DNA of 64,000 nucleotides from Mycobacterium sp. GTDB lineage: Bacteria; Actinomycetota; Actinomycetes; Mycobacteriales; Mycobacteriaceae. Shown piece after piece: positions 63,021-64,000 of this stretch. Each line of letters begins with the position of its first letter. Positions within the stretch are counted from its first letter, which is position 1. The translations under genes and the position numbers were made by a program. The stretch is taken from positions 62,001 to 126,000 of the forward strand of contig JACPVR010000019.1 of the NCBI GenBank assembly GCA_016197405.1, written 5' to 3'. A model generated the notes under the pieces. The model saw only the letters and a list, made by a program, of their open reading frames with translations. It searched no databases and was not told the origin of the DNA.

Positions 63021-64000
63021 CTACGAGGTGCTCAGGTACCGGGCGCGTTCCCAGTCGCTGACATGGCCGATATAGAGCTGCCATTCGCTGGCGGCGATGG
63101 CGGCGAAATCGCGCACCGAATCGGCGCCGAGGATCTCGGCGATGGTGTCGTCCTGGGTGGCCAGCGCCAGCGCGGTGCCCAACGAATCCGGTAGTGGCGT
63201 GCCCCGGCCGTACAGGTTGCCGCTCGCGGCGGGCGGCGGCAACCGGCGGGCTTCCAGTCCGGCTATCACCGCGGCGAGCGCCGCGGCAATCAACCAGTAC
63301 GGGTTGGAATCCGATGCCCCGGAACGCAGTTCGATACGCGAAGCCGACGGTTCTGGTTCCACCAGCGAGCGGATCGCCGCGCTGCGGTTGTCGCGACTCC
63401 AGTTCACGGTGTCCGGCGCGAAGGTGTCCGGTGCGAACCGTCGATAGGCGTTCACCGAATGGGCACCGAACAGCGTGATGGAGGGCAGATGTTCCAGCAG
63501 GCCCGCGATGGCGTGCAGCGCAGGCTCGCTCTCCGAACCGTCGACGGCCGCGAACGCCGGTTCGTCGCCGCGCCACAGCGATATGTGCAGATGCGCCGAG
63601 CTGCCGGAATGTTCGGAGAACGGTTTGGCCATGAAACTGGCGATCTTGTCGTGCCGCCGCGCCACCTCCTTGGCGGCGTACTTGAGCCGGGCGCTGTCGT
63701 CGGCTGCGGCGAGCGCTTCGGTGTAGACCAGATTGGTTTCCACCTGCCCAGGCCCGTACTCGGTCTGGATGCCTTCGAGTCGGGTGAACGCACCCAGGGT
63801 CTGGTAGAGATCGCTGATCACCGGGTCCAGGGTGTTCGCGTTCTCCAGGGAGTAGGCGTGGATATCGTCGAGGATCGGTGAACCGTCGGGCTCTAGGAGA
63901 TAGAACTCGAACTCCACGCCGATCTTCGCGGTGTAACCCAGGCCCGCCAGCCGATGCAGGACCCGGCGCAGCACCGCGCGCGGATCCAGCAGCGACGGGC
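63021..64000 (-). CDS. Glutamine synthetase-like protein, 5' end outside the window
   Basis: At least 326 residues of the glutamine synthetase catalytic domain, with the frame open to base 64000. Active-site motifs: KIGVEFEFYLL, QTEYGPGQVETNLVY, HSGSSAHLHISLW (the ATP-binding HxS/H motif), NWSRDNRSAAIR (ammonia/phosphate-binding Arg) and RIELRSGASDSNPYW. Family members of this type often ligate glutamate to amines or polyamines instead of ammonia; the specificity cannot be read here. The downstream DszC/SfnB-like gene suggests a shared catabolic or scavenging operon. Confidence 0.86.
   Translation of the reverse strand, partial: PSLLDPRAVLRRVLHRLAGLGYTAKIGVEFEFYLLEPDGSPILDDIHAYSLENANTLDPVISDLYQTLGAFTRLEGIQTEYGPGQVETNLVYTEALAAADDSARLKYAAKEVARRHDKIASFMAKPFSEHSGSSAHLHISLWRGDEPAFAAVDGSESEPALHAIAGLLEHLPSITLFGAHSVNAYRRFAPDTFAPDTVNWSRDNRSAAIRSLVEPEPSASRIELRSGASDSNPYWLIAAALAAVIAGLEARRLPPPAASGNLYGRGTPLPDSLGTALALATQDDTIAEILGADSVRDFAAIAASEWQLYIGHVSDWERARYLSTS

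Overview
The window is high-GC actinobacterial DNA. Its gene order matches the dnaG/dgt to mycobactin to sulfate-transport segment that Mycobacterium tuberculosis carries as Rv2343c-Rv2402. Gene content (mycobactin synthesis, NirA-type sulfite reductase, decaprenyl diphosphate synthase, Zur/SmtB pair) and many leaderless-looking starts point to a rapidly growing Mycobacterium (Mycolicibacterium). I assigned functions by reading the translations and from family knowledge; no database search was run. I saw no rRNA, tRNA, CRISPR array or insertion sequence.

Layout. 0-8.8 kb: end of dnaG, dgt, a TPM-domain membrane protein, an accessory AbiEi/DUF559 gene, glyS, a SIMPL protein, and the zinc regulators smtB-zur. 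8.4-17.2 kb: housekeeping genes uppS and recO, an amidase, two tandem CAP-domain genes, and an era-corC-ybeY-phoH operon. 17.2-19.2 kb: a poorly coding, less GC-rich stretch and a degenerate GGDEF membrane protein. 19.2-22.7 kb: rsmE, dnaJ2, hrcA and a small conserved gene. 22.7-49.4 kb: the mycobactin locus, with mbtT-C-D-E-F-G-H as one tightly coupled operon, mbtB upstream of it, mbtA divergent from mbtB, and a large iterative-type polyketide synthase convergent with mbtA. 49.4-58.3 kb: hemW, then sulfate assimilation (nirA-cysH-che1) facing the sulfate ABC transporter operon (subI-cysT-cysW-cysA). 58.3-64 kb: small membrane proteins, an FAD monooxygenase, a GH15 enzyme, a DszC/SfnB-like flavin enzyme and a glutamine-synthetase-like gene cut by the window end.

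How the genes work together. MbtA should activate an aryl acid and load it on MbtB; MbtB, MbtE and MbtF plus the PKS pair MbtC/MbtD assemble the siderophore, MbtG hydroxylates lysine, and MbtH and MbtT support the NRPSs. Three IdeR-type boxes (before mbtT, between mbtA and mbtB, and at the 5' end of the large PKS) suggest one iron regulon. There is no mbtI (salicylate synthase) in the window. In its place is a KS-AT-DH/TH-KR-ACP enzyme of the size and layout of 6-methylsalicylic acid synthases, so this strain may build mycobactin on 6-methylsalicylate. The sulfur block contains two putative cysteine-rich leaderless leader peptides, one before nirA and one before subI, and the whole sulfate transporter contains no cysteine.

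A dispersed palindromic element of about 60 bp occurs four times, each time within about 12 bases of a stop codon, three times between convergent genes.
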